A stretch of DNA of 64,000 nucleotides from Saccharopolyspora kobensis (GTDB lineage Bacteria > Actinomycetota > Actinomycetes > Mycobacteriales > Pseudonocardiaceae): contig NZ_FNVB01000002.1 in NCBI RefSeq assembly GCF_900108315.1, positions 1,078,562-1,142,561 of the forward strand, read 5' to 3'. The notes under the pieces are model-generated. The model searched no databases, was not told where the DNA came from, and saw only the letters and a list, made by a program, of their open reading frames with translations. Numbering within the stretch: position 1 is the first letter of the stretch; every line of letters begins with the position of its first letter. Positions 26,107-34,335 of the stretch are shown here, piece after piece. A program made the translations under genes and the position numbers.

Positions 26107-27290
26107 GCACCGGCCGCCAGCGGGCTGGAGTCGCAGGGCTTGGCCGGCACCAGGGGCAACCCGAGGCTCACCTTGCGCCGCGAGGATCGGGAGTGGTCCT
26201 GCGACGGCTTCGGCAACCCGCCTCTGTCCACGACGGACAGAGCCGTCTCACCGTGGCCCTTGACGCATTCCGGGTCGGGGCCGTCGAGCGGGAGTCCGGT
26301 GAAGAACTTCGCCGCCATGCAGCCGCCCTGGCAGGCGTCGAACGCCGAGCAGGACCGGCAGGCACCACCCGACTGCGGACGGCGCAGCTCGGTGAACAGC
26401 TCCGATTCGCGCCACACCCGGGCGAAACCACCCGCGTCCCGGACGTTGCCTGCCTTGAACACGTCGTGGATCGCGAACGGGCAGGCGTAGACGTCACCCA
26501 CCGGGTCGATCAAGCACACCACCCGGCCCGCGCCGCACAGGTTCAGCCCCGGCAGCGGAGTGGAACCCAGCGCGTTGAGGTGGAAGAACGAATCGCCGGT
26601 GAGCACCCGGTCGCCGTGCTCGATCAGCCAGGCGTAGATCTCGTGCTGCTGGGCGTCGGTCGGGTGCAGCTCGTCCCACACGTCCGCGCCGCGCCCCGAC
26701 GGGCGCAACCGCGTGATCCGCAACTGCGCGCCGAACTCATCGGCGATCGCCAGGAAGTCGTCCAGCTGCGCGACGTTCTGCCTGGTCATCACGACCGAGA
26801 TCTTGAAGTCCCGCATGCCGGCGGCCGAGAGGTTCCGCAACGCCCGCATCGCCATGTCGAACGAACCCGGCCCGCGGACGGCGTCGTTGACCTCCCGGGT
26901 GGCACCGTCCAGCGAGATCTGCACGTCCACGTAATCGGTGGCGGCGAGCTGTTCGGCCCGCGCGCGGTCGATCCGCAGGCCGTTGGTGGAGAACTTCACG
27001 CCCACCTGGTGCTCGACGGCGTAGTCCAGCAGCTCCCAGAAGTCCGGTCGGACCGTCGGCTCACCACCGCCGACGTTGACGTAGAACACCTGCATCCGCT
27101 GCAGCTCGTCGATCACCGCTTTCATCTCCGCGGTGCTCAGCTCCCGCGGATCGCGCCTCCCCGAGGAGGACAGGCAGTGCTCGCAGGCGAGGTTGCAGGC
27201 GTACGTCCACTCCCAGGTCAGGCAGATCGGGGCGTCCAGCCCGCCTTTGAACTGCTCGACCAGGGAGGGCACCGGTTCCACCGCGGTCAC
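26103..27290 (-). CDS. mftC: MftC, mycofactocin radical SAM maturase
   Basis: A 395-residue radical SAM/SPASM enzyme. The SAM cluster is CNLACEHC (C32, C36, C39); the SPASM region carries CGAGRVVCLIDPVGDVYACPF and CRSCSAFDACQGGC for auxiliary clusters. MftC decarboxylates the C-terminal Tyr of MftA and joins it to the penultimate Val. It is 15 bases downstream of mftB, its chaperone partner. The GTG start at 27290 is used; the C-terminal 30 residues are variable. Confidence 0.95.
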   Translation of the reverse strand: MTAVEPVPSLVEQFKGGLDAPICLTWEWTYACNLACEHCLSSSGRRDPRELSTAEMKAVIDELQRMQVFYVNVGGGEPTVRPDFWELLDYAVEHQVGVKFSTNGLRIDRARAEQLAATDYVDVQISLDGATREVNDAVRGPGSFDMAMRALRNLSAAGMRDFKISVVMTRQNVAQLDDFLAIADEFGAQLRITRLRPSGRGADVWDELHPTDAQQHEIYAWLIEHGDRVLTGDSFFHLNALGSTPLPGLNLCGAGRVVCLIDPVGDVYACPFAIHDVFKAGNVRDAGGFARVWRESELFTELRRPQSGGACRSCSAFDACQGGCMAAKFFTGLPLDGPDPECVKGHGETALSVVDRGGLPKPSQDHSRSSRRKVSLGLPLVPAKPCDSSPLAAGA

Positions 27291-27305
27291 GTCGTCTCCA
27301 CTCCG

Positions 27306-27578
27306 TCAACGGGGCCGGATCATGTCCGAGGCGGCCAGCGAGGCCAGCGCTCGCCGGAACTGCGGCCGGCGCTCCTGCGGCACGGCCAGCAACGCCTCCT
27401 CGACGCTGGTGTGCTCACCCAATCCGCGCACCAGCTCCACCAGTTCGGGGACCTTCAAGAACGACAACTTCCGGTTGCCGAAGTGGTACGCGAGCGCCCC
27501 GAACGGTTCGGGGCGCAGCGCGACCTGCGGATTCAACCGGTAGCCCAGGCTCGTGTCGAACTCCGCCGCGGTGGCCAT
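27306..27578 (-). CDS. mftB: MftB, mycofactocin peptide chaperone
   Basis: A 90-residue RRE-type peptide-recognition protein that presents MftA to MftC. The sequence YRLNPQVALRPEPFGALAYHF, quoted here as RPEPFGALAYHF with RKLSFLKVPELVELV behind it, is the family core. The ATG at 27578 overlaps the mftA stop (TGATG). A longer frame would run into mftA and is rejected. Confidence 0.94.
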   Translation of the reverse strand: MATAAEFDTSLGYRLNPQVALRPEPFGALAYHFGNRKLSFLKVPELVELVRGLGEHTSVEEALLAVPQERRPQFRRALASLAASDMIRPR

Positions 27579-27679
27579 CAGTAGACCCCGCACATCCCGT
27601 CGATCGAGACCTCCTCGACGAGCAGCTCCTCCTCGACGACCGGCTCGGTGGTTCCCGCTTCGACCTGTTCCTCAGCCAT
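27578..27679 (-). CDS. mftA: MftA, mycofactocin precursor peptide
   Basis: A 33-residue peptide with a glutamate/valine-rich leader and the invariant C-terminal core SIDGMCGVY. The last two residues, Val-Tyr, are converted by MftC and released by MftE to become the redox-active core. AGGAG precedes the ATG with good spacing. It heads the twelve-gene minus-strand run that ends with mftE. Its promoter must lie in the ~90 bp shared with mftR. Confidence 0.96.
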   Translation of the reverse strand: MAEEQVEAGTTEPVVEEELLVEEVSIDGMCGVY

Positions 27680-27722
27680 GGGATGCTCCTGTCGACGTTG
27701 ACCGATCCACCGCCGACACCGT

Positions 27723-27741
27723 ATTTGCACCCGGTGCAGAT
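27723..27741. promoter_or_regulatory. Candidate MftR operator
   Basis: ATTTGCACC-c-GGTGCAGAT is a 19-bp palindrome with one mismatched pair, placed between divergent mftA and mftR. It overlaps a possible mftR -10 (TATTTG) about 18 bp from TTGACC, and lies 44-62 bases upstream of the mftA start. A TetR-family regulator controlling both directions would bind such a site. Confidence 0.55.
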
Positions 27742-27765
27742 TTGGAAGACCTGGAGCAGGACCTC

Positions 27766-28644
27766 TTGGGAAGCAACACCGTTGGAGCAACCGCGCGAAG
27801 CGGTGGGCGACGGAGGGTCACCAGCGCCGCCGAGCTGGAGCAGGTGGCCTTCGACCTCTTCGACGAGCAGGGTTTCGAGAACACCACGGTCACCGACATC
27901 GCCCGGGCCGCGGGCATCGCGCGCCGGACGTTCTTCCACTACTTCCCGTCCAAGAACGACGTGCCGTGGGGTGATTTCGACGCCGAGCTGGCCCGGCTGC
28001 GCGCCGATCTGCACGCCGCCCCCAGCGGAATCCCGCTGATGGACAACATCCGGCGCTGCCTGGTCGAGTTCAACCGGGTGCCGTCCGAGCAGGTACCGGC
28101 GCACCGGCGGCGGATGCGGCTGATCCTCGGCGTCCCGGCGCTGCAAGCCCACTCGACCTTGCGCTTCCAAGCCTGGCGGGAGGTCATCGCCGAGTTCGTC
28201 GGCGAACGAACCGGGCAACCGGCCGGCGCACTCGCTCCCCAGACCATCGCGCACGCGACGCTGGGCGTGGCACTCGCCGCCTACGAGCGGTGGCTCGACC
28301 AACCCGATGCCGAACTCACCGAACTCCTGGATGCGGCGATGCGCGAACTCGCCGCCGCGTTCTCCGGGGCCGGACCGGCCCGGCGCGAGCAGCTAACCTC
28401 GGCCGAAACGAGACGTCAGGAGGACGGGATGCCCACCGGAGAACCCGCCGTGCAGACCGAGTTCACGCCCCGGATCGGCAAAGTCGCGCGCCGCGAGCTG
28501 GCCGTCCACGGATTCACCCGGTACGCCCAGCTCGCGGACGTGACTGCGGCGGACCTGCTGAAGATCCACGGCGTGGGCCCCAAGGCGGTCCGGATCCTCG
28601 GCGAGGAGCTCGCCGAACAGGGGCTGTCCTTCGCCGACTCGTGA
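27766..28644 (+). CDS. mftR: MftR-like TetR regulator fused to a C-terminal HhH domain
   Basis: The N-terminal ~200 residues are a TetR protein with the MftR helix-turn-helix (TVTDIARAAGIARRTFFHYF, then PSKNDVPWGDFD). MftR represses mycofactocin genes and in mycobacteria responds to long-chain acyl-CoA. No stop follows; the frame continues into a 71-residue module with a helix-hairpin-helix motif (LLKIHGVGPKAVRILGEEL) of the DNA-binding kind. CAGGAGG and an ATG at 28430 could also start that module separately. The N-terminal start is uncertain: no ATG or GTG lies before the HTH in a sensible place, TTG 27766 has GGAGCAGGA ahead, TTG 27742 is the alternative. The gene is divergent from mftA. 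Confidence 0.8.
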   Translation: MGSNTVGATARSGGRRRVTSAAELEQVAFDLFDEQGFENTTVTDIARAAGIARRTFFHYFPSKNDVPWGDFDAELARLRADLHAAPSGIPLMDNIRRCLVEFNRVPSEQVPAHRRRMRLILGVPALQAHSTLRFQAWREVIAEFVGERTGQPAGALAPQTIAHATLGVALAAYERWLDQPDAELTELLDAAMRELAAAFSGAGPARREQLTSAETRRQEDGMPTGEPAVQTEFTPRIGKVARRELAVHGFTRYAQLADVTAADLLKIHGVGPKAVRILGEELAEQGLSFADS

Positions 28645-28659
28645 GCCGAACCGCTTCGC

Positions 28660-28692
28660 GGGGCCGGTTTCCGCGTGTCGGTTCCCGGCCCC
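28660..28692. terminator. Bidirectional hairpin between convergent mftR and adh
   Basis: GGGGCCGG (28660-28667) and CCGGCCCC (28685-28692) can pair as a perfect 8-bp stem with a 17-nt loop, in the 54-bp gap between two converging genes. There is no U-tract, as is common in high-GC actinobacteria. Confidence 0.5.
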
Positions 28693-28698
28693 GGCCGC

Positions 28699-29826
28699 TC
28701 AGTAGTCGGCTTCGTCGTATACCACGACTCCGCGCAGGTTCTTGCCGTCGAGCAGGTCCTGGTAGCCGGTGTTGATCTCCTCCAACCGGTAGGTGTTGGT
28801 CACCAGCTCGTCCAGCTTCAGCGTGCCGTGCCGGTAGAGCTCCAGCAGTCGTGGTATCTGGGTGCGCGGGCTGACCCCGCCGAAGATCGCGCCCTGCACC
28901 CGCTTCTGCAGCAGGGTCAGCTCGAAGAGGCTGAGCTTGGCATCGATCTGCGCGTGGTGGCCCATGCCCGTGACCACCACCTGCCCGCCCTTGGCGGTCA
29001 TCGACACCGCCGGCTGCAGGTGCTCGCCGGTCGTGTCCCCGATCGTCAGGATCACCGTGTTCGCGTTCTGCCCCCAGGTCAGCTCCGAGACCACCCCGGC
29101 GGCCTCCTCCATCGAGGCGAAGGCGTGCGTCGCGCCCAGTTCCAGCGCCTTCTGCCGCTTGAACTCCACCGGGTCGACCGCCACCACGTACCGCGCCCCG
29201 GCCGCCGCCGCACCTTGCACCGAGTTGATGCCGACCCCGCCGATGCCCACCACGACCACCGTGTCGCCGGCGCGCGTCCCGCCGATCTCGGTCGCCGATC
29301 CCCAGCCGGTGGACACGCCGCAGCCCAGCAGCGCGGCCTTGTCCAACGGGATGTCGTCCTCGATCTTGATCACCGAGGCCTGGTTGACCGTCACGTACGG
29401 CGCGAAGGTGCCCAGCAGGCACATCGAGACGACCGGTTCGCCCCGGTAGGTCGTCCGGTAGGTGCCGTCGGAGATCGCCCGGCCGGTCAGCAGCCCCGCA
29501 CCGGCGTCGCAGAGGTTCTGCATGCCGCGCGCGCACGGGCGGCACGTGCCGCAGCCGGGGATGAAGGCCAGCACGACGTGGTCGCCCTCCTGCAACCCGG
29601 TGACCTCGGGCCCGACCTTCGTGACCACGCCGGCGCCCTCGTGACCACCCACGACCGGGTAGAACGTGGACGGGCTGGCACCGGTGCGCAGGTGCTCGTC
29701 GGAGTGGCACAGCCCCGATGCCGCCAGCCGCACCTGCACCTCACCGGCGACGGGGTCGCCCAGCTCGATCTCATCGACCTCCCAGTTCTCGCCCGGGCCG
29801 TGCAGCAGAGCAGCCTTGGTCTTCAT
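28699..29826 (-). CDS. NDMA-dependent (mycofactocin-type) alcohol dehydrogenase
   Basis: A 375-residue zinc-type medium-chain alcohol dehydrogenase. CHSDEH and GGHEGAG give the catalytic zinc site, CGTCRPCARGMQNLC the structural zinc, and VVVVGIGGVGINSVQGA the NAD site. It resembles the NDMA-dependent alcohol dehydrogenases that hold NADH tightly and need mycofactocin as the external electron acceptor. Its closeness to the mft genes supports this. The ATG at 29826 begins MKTKAALL, the family N-terminus. Confidence 0.9.
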   Translation of the reverse strand: MKTKAALLHGPGENWEVDEIELGDPVAGEVQVRLAASGLCHSDEHLRTGASPSTFYPVVGGHEGAGVVTKVGPEVTGLQEGDHVVLAFIPGCGTCRPCARGMQNLCDAGAGLLTGRAISDGTYRTTYRGEPVVSMCLLGTFAPYVTVNQASVIKIEDDIPLDKAALLGCGVSTGWGSATEIGGTRAGDTVVVVGIGGVGINSVQGAAAAGARYVVAVDPVEFKRQKALELGATHAFASMEEAAGVVSELTWGQNANTVILTIGDTTGEHLQPAVSMTAKGGQVVVTGMGHHAQIDAKLSLFELTLLQKRVQGAIFGGVSPRTQIPRLLELYRHGTLKLDELVTNTYRLEEINTGYQDLLDGKNLRGVVVYDEADY

Positions 29827-30492
29827 ATCCACTCCTCGTCGAATGGGCACCGAAGGACATATGGCTCCCCGAGCATGGGAAGCCGGGTGATCTCAGTCAA
29901 GGGTCCGGATCCGGCTGCTCGCCCCCGCCCCCGCGGCCACCGCGGATCCGGCTGCGGCGCCACCGCGCTGGCCAGAAGCGCTGCTTTCCGCATATTCCTG
30001 GAAACCGGCCGGTGGAGGAAGTGGTGCATCCCGGAACGGGAGCAGGCGCCGCTGCCCCCGGCGAGCAACTCGCCTCATGTGAAGCGTCCCCAGTTGATCG
30101 CCGATTGCGTTACAGCGCAACCGATTTTATCGACCGCCACTTCCTGATTACTCGAAACTCCTTCGTCTCAGCGAAAAAGCGAAACGTGCTCAGTGATGAT
30201 CACTCCATCGAGCGACCGTTATTCGCTCGAATCCACGTTCGACTCCTGCAACACTGGTAGCACGCCAACGGGACACCGAAGCAGACACATCCGTCGACAG
30301 TGGACCGTGAGAATCATTGGTATGACGCGCAAAATCACCAGCTTCGATGATGAACGCGATTCATCTGCGAGCGCGCCGACCAGAGTCGGCAAGCTCGTCA
30401 CGCCGAGGAGAAGGAGCACGGCCATGTTGTCGAAGTACCAGCGGAACGCGATCGGTCACGCCCCGACGATGGGCATCCGCCCCGCTACCGGA
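29827..30492. other. Gene-free stretch with a palindrome
   Basis: About 660 bp without a convincing gene; short open frames here lack usual codon bias and similarity. Bases 30115-30260 are clearly richer in A/T than the surroundings, as expected of a promoter region, and include the perfect palindrome AGTGATgATCACT (30192-30204). What it controls is unclear because the USP gene to the right reads toward it and ends here. Confidence 0.5.
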
Positions 30493-31398
30493 TCAAACCG
30501 AACCAGCCGGTTCGGGAGCCCGGACGATCAGCACCGGACATGGCGAGTGGTGCAGCAGCTTGTGGCTCGTGGAGCCCAGGTGCGCACCTGCAACGCCACT
30601 TCGGCCGCGTGCACCCACGACCGCGAGCTGTGCCTCCCGCGCGCGGGAGAGCAGCTCGGTCGTCGGCGTACCGCGCCCGATGAACCTGAGCACCTCGACG
30701 TCCGGATAGCGCTCGCTCCAACCGGCGAGGACTTCCGCGACGAACCGAACCGCGGTGTCCCCGACGACGTCGCTGGGCAACCGGGAGCGCAACCACTTCA
30801 GATCGAGACCGACGACTTCCCAGGTGTGCACCACGTGCAGCGGGACGTCCCAGTGCGCCGCGGCGGCGAAGGCCTGCGCCAGCACCAGATCGGCGGAGAG
30901 GTCATCGTCGATGCCGGCGAGGACCGGGCCGGTGACCGGGAAGCTGAGCGGGTCGCCGGTGTCCGGCACGACCGCGACGGAGCACTTCGCGTGCGCGGCG
31001 ATCTTCACGGCGACCGATCCGGCGAGCAGCCCGGTGAACCCGCCGAAGCCGCGGTCGCCCACGACGACCAGGTCGGCGGCGCGGGACTCGTCGATCAGCA
31101 CCAGCACCGGCGAGCCGGCGCAGGCCGCCGCGTCCACCGCGAGATCCGGTGCCTGCTCCCGCGCAGCGCCCGCGGCCACGTCCAGGCAGTGCGCGACCTG
31201 CTCGCGCACCTGTTCGCGGTGCTCCTTCGGCCAGTGCAGGCCGGGCAGCTCCGGCAGCACGGGCGTGGTGGTGGGGTCCGCGTAGACGATCCGCAGCCCG
31301 GATCTCCGCCGAGCCGCCTCACGCGCCGCCCAACGAGCGGCGTTGAGCGCCACGGCGGAGCCGTCGACCCCGGTCACCACACGTCCGAACCCACTCAT
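30493..31398 (-). CDS. Universal stress protein, two Usp domains
   Basis: A 301-residue tandem Usp protein. The first domain starts VVTGVDGS and carries the ATP-loop VVVGDRGFGGFTGLLAGSV; the second starts VLAGIDDD and carries VVGARGRSGVAGAHLGSTSH. The G-2x-G-9x-G-S/T pattern indicates ATP binding. Such tandem proteins in actinomycetes are often induced in hypoxia or stationary phase. It stands alone between a gene-free region and the metallophosphoesterase. Confidence 0.93.
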   Translation of the reverse strand: MSGFGRVVTGVDGSAVALNAARWAAREAARRRSGLRIVYADPTTTPVLPELPGLHWPKEHREQVREQVAHCLDVAAGAAREQAPDLAVDAAACAGSPVLVLIDESRAADLVVVGDRGFGGFTGLLAGSVAVKIAAHAKCSVAVVPDTGDPLSFPVTGPVLAGIDDDLSADLVLAQAFAAAAHWDVPLHVVHTWEVVGLDLKWLRSRLPSDVVGDTAVRFVAEVLAGWSERYPDVEVLRFIGRGTPTTELLSRAREAQLAVVGARGRSGVAGAHLGSTSHKLLHHSPCPVLIVRAPEPAGSV

Positions 31399-31476
31399 CC
31401 CGGCCCTCCCAGCGCTGCTCAGGACGACAGCACCAGGGTGGGCGAGTTCGCCGCACCTCGCCCGGTGAGACCGGGA

Positions 31477-33198
31477 CTACCGGGTCGGCATGCGGCCGGG
31501 CACCAGCAGCTCGGTGTTGCGGTCACCGAGTCCGCCGAGCTGGGCCAGGTCGGTGTGCGGGTTGTTGAAGGCCAGTTCCCGGTAGAGGGAGGCGAGTGCG
31601 TCCGGGGATCTGTCGTCGTAGTCGGCCTGGTACGGGCTGTCGGCTTCGATGAGCGTGGTGAACAGCGACAGCGTGCCGTCCTCGTTGTCCACCAGTTCGA
31701 TGATCCGGGCCAGCTGCGGGAAGTCCACGTGGGAGGCGGTGTTGATCTCCCAGAAGCCGCAGGCCGGGTCGTCGGCGTGGTGCGGGGTGATGGTGTTGCG
31801 GTGCGTGTGCCCGTTGACCCAGGCCAGCACGTTCGGGAAGCGCTTGAGCAGCCGCACCACCGAGGCACCGCTCTTGCGGATCTCGCCGGGTCGGCGGAAG
31901 TCCGGCAGCAGCGCGGTCATCGTGCCGCTGGTGTGGTGGCTGAACAGGATGAACAGCTCGTCGGTCACCGACTGCCGCTGCTTCCGGCCGAGCCCGTCGT
32001 AGTACACCGAGCTGCCCGCGGTGAGCGTCTTCTCCAGCCAGCGGAACTGGGCCAGCCCGAGCGAACCCTCGGCGAAACCCGCGGTGTTGGTGCTGTCCAG
32101 GCTGATGCCGGTCACGCCGGGCGCGATCGGGAACGTGTAGTAGGGCTCGTCGTGGTCCTCGCCGAACCCGTGGCCGACCGGGCCCGGGCCGGTGTTGGCC
32201 GGGTCCCGGTGCGCCTGGATGAAGTCCTCGGTGTTGAACGGACGGCGCCGTTCGTCCGGGGTGACGGTGCGGATCAGTCCGGTGCGGGTGGTCATCACGC
32301 TGGCCGTCCGCTGCTGGCTGCGCCCCTCCATGAGGGCCACGATCTCGCGCTTCTCCCGCTCGTCCCGGCCGATGATCTTGCGCGAGCCGGTGTACCAGTC
32401 GACCAGTCCCGGGATCAGCTCGTCCGGCACCGTTCCGACGACGCTGTTGTCGTGGTTGCCGAACACCGCGTACCAGGGCATCCGCAACCCCGGGCTGTCG
32501 AAGGGCTGGAGCGCGTCACCGAGCAGTCCGGGCAGCACCGGGTACCCGAGCTCGCGGAACCGGTCCGAGACGCCACCGTCGGGGTGCCAGTACAGCGGAT
32601 CGCCGGAGTCCTGCACGCCTTCGTAAGCGGTTCGGTCGCCGGTGTTCGGCGTGACCCGGCCACCGTTGAGCACGCCGAAGTACCAGTCGAGCTCGGCGAG
32701 TTCGTGGTTGTCGGTGCTGTCCCCGGTGGTGATCATGAAGTCGATCGGGCGGCCGGTCACCGGCGCTCCGGGCAGCGAGTTCACCCGGCGCACGAGGTGT
32801 GCAGCACCGAGCGAGGTGAGCATTTCCTGCGGGCGGTGCGCGCCACCGGCCAGCGGGTGGACGTACTCGAACCGGGCCGGGCTCTGCGCGTCCACCACGT
32901 GCAGGTCGGTGAACTGGGTGAACGCGACCACCGGAACCCGGCGGTCGACGCGGTCGGTCCTGCCCACCACCAGGTCGGTGCGGACCACTTGCGGCCAGCC
33001 CGGGCCTGCCGTGAGCCGCCGGTAGCCCTCCCCTGCTTCCGGCTGCGCCACGGCCTGCAGCGTGGTGCCCGCGCTGTAGGCCAGCCGGGGACTCGCGCCC
33101 CTCCCGAACGACGGTGTCGCGCTCAGCAGCCCGCTGCCGAGTACGGCTCCGGTGATGCCCGCAGCCCGGAGAAAGCCACGCCTGTTGATCCCTGCCAT
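31477..33198 (-). CDS. Tat-exported metallophosphoesterase (TIGR03767-like)
   Basis: A 573-residue calcineurin-like phosphoesterase. A Tat signal NRRGFLRAAG begins at residue 5 with a hydrophobic stretch after it. Metal-binding motifs run in order: FTDLHVVD (D-x-H), TTGDSTDN (GDxxD), FGNHDN (GNHD), FSHHTSG and VNGHTHRNT (GHxH). It matches the actinobacterial TIGR03767 type. The ATG at 33198 places the twin arginines correctly and has GGGGA ahead; the frame runs 18 codons further upstream. Substrate unknown. Confidence 0.9.
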   Translation of the reverse strand: MAGINRRGFLRAAGITGAVLGSGLLSATPSFGRGASPRLAYSAGTTLQAVAQPEAGEGYRRLTAGPGWPQVVRTDLVVGRTDRVDRRVPVVAFTQFTDLHVVDAQSPARFEYVHPLAGGAHRPQEMLTSLGAAHLVRRVNSLPGAPVTGRPIDFMITTGDSTDNHELAELDWYFGVLNGGRVTPNTGDRTAYEGVQDSGDPLYWHPDGGVSDRFRELGYPVLPGLLGDALQPFDSPGLRMPWYAVFGNHDNSVVGTVPDELIPGLVDWYTGSRKIIGRDEREKREIVALMEGRSQQRTASVMTTRTGLIRTVTPDERRRPFNTEDFIQAHRDPANTGPGPVGHGFGEDHDEPYYTFPIAPGVTGISLDSTNTAGFAEGSLGLAQFRWLEKTLTAGSSVYYDGLGRKQRQSVTDELFILFSHHTSGTMTALLPDFRRPGEIRKSGASVVRLLKRFPNVLAWVNGHTHRNTITPHHADDPACGFWEINTASHVDFPQLARIIELVDNEDGTLSLFTTLIEADSPYQADYDDRSPDALASLYRELAFNNPHTDLAQLGGLGDRNTELLVPGRMPTR

Positions 33199-33411
33199 GT
33201 CGGTCCCCAGCCCATCCGCCCTGATCATCGAACTGATCAGAAAATCTTTCATGTTTGATGGGCGCAGTCCACCCCCAGACAGGTGACGAGCTCACGAACA
33301 GAAGGCAACACCGCGGAACGTCCACAGTGGCCAATGCGGCTACGCATCTCGTGCCGCGGCCGAGCGGCTGGTGATCACCGGTTCAGCCCGACCGAACGGC
33401 CTGATGCCTGA

Positions 33412-34236
33412 TCAGACCAGCGGTCGACCGGTGCGGATCCGGCGGCGGAGATCCCAGAGGACCAGGTTGTACGGGAAGTGCCGCAGCACGGGCGGCAGGT
33501 TCCGGACGATCGCGCCGACCACCGCCATCAACCGGTCGAAGCGGCGCTGATCCCGAGCGGTCCAGGGCAGGTGCATCTCCTCCCGGAACCGCGCGGGAAG
33601 GAATCCGGCCGTGACGAACCTGTTGAAGCGGCCGAACAGCACCGACAACGGGCGGGGAAGCCAGGCCAGCATCGTCACGTCGAGGAGGTATTCCCGCACC
33701 GTGTCGTCGATGGCGATCCGGTCCAGCGATTCGGTCCAGTACCGCTCGAACGCGGCGCGATCGCTCGGCCACGCCTCGGGCGGCACCTGCAACGTCGTGC
33801 CCAGCACCGCAGCGTCGCGGTAGAACGCCTCGGCGGTCTCCGCGTCGGGCTCACCGAAGAAGAGGAGGTGGAGGTCTTCGAACCCCTTGTACAAGCAGGC
33901 AGCGACCCACAACTGGAGATCCGGGTCGAAGGCGTTGTAGGCGACCGGACTGGAGTCGGTGGAGCGCACCTGGGCGTGGGCGCGGTTGACACCGCGTCGG
34001 AACAGCTCGCGCTCGCGGGCGGTGCCCATCGTGGCGACGGCGATGTAGGCCAGGGTCGTGCGGGTCCGCTTGATCGGGTGGCGGAACAGCTGACCGCTCT
34101 CCACCCGGCTCTCGACCACGCCGTGACCCACCCCGGGCCTGGCCAGCTGCATGATCACGTTCGCGTTGCCCGCGAGGAGCCCAGCCCCGGTCACCGCGTT
34201 CCGGACCCGGGCGGTCGTGTCCGCCGAAGCCGTCAC
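33412..34236 (-). CDS. MpaB-like oxygenase (DUF2236)
   Basis: A 274-residue protein of the DUF2236/MpaB family, heme enzymes related to latex-clearing protein and mycophenolic acid MpaB. Family blocks visible: VIMQLARPGVGHGV, RTLAYIAVATMG-like segment, the His in VNRAHAQV (likely heme ligand region), and a long helical C-terminus. The GTG at 34236 is chosen: MTASADTT begins the similarity and GGAAGG lies upstream. It is divergent from a TetR gene 91 bp away that probably controls it. Substrate unknown. Confidence 0.82.
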   Translation of the reverse strand: MTASADTTARVRNAVTGAGLLAGNANVIMQLARPGVGHGVVESRVESGQLFRHPIKRTRTTLAYIAVATMGTARERELFRRGVNRAHAQVRSTDSSPVAYNAFDPDLQLWVAACLYKGFEDLHLLFFGEPDAETAEAFYRDAAVLGTTLQVPPEAWPSDRAAFERYWTESLDRIAIDDTVREYLLDVTMLAWLPRPLSVLFGRFNRFVTAGFLPARFREEMHLPWTARDQRRFDRLMAVVGAIVRNLPPVLRHFPYNLVLWDLRRRIRTGRPLV

Positions 34237-34321
34237 CGTCCGCCGCCTTCCGCACGAGGTCAAATCTGCACACGCACGTTTCCAGTTAGGGAACCAGCGA
34301 TCCCGCTGATCTGTCAAGATT

Positions 34322-34335
34322 GTGCCCATGGGCAC
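34322..34335. promoter_or_regulatory. Palindrome over the TetR start codon
   Basis: GTGCCCATGGGCAC is a perfect 14-bp palindrome containing the probable start ATG of the TetR gene. It could be an autoregulatory operator, or a chance palindrome formed around ATG. Confidence 0.3.

Noticed and set aside
30219..30425. 68-codon minus-strand frame starting MAVLLLLGV
   Set aside because: The start looks signal-peptide-like, but the rest lacks a pattern and there is no clear ribosome site; too weak to list as a gene.
30193..33258. 1021-codon plus-strand open frame over the USP and metallophosphoesterase genes
   Set aside because: Both minus-strand genes have clear domains; the plus frame is low-complexity shadow coding.
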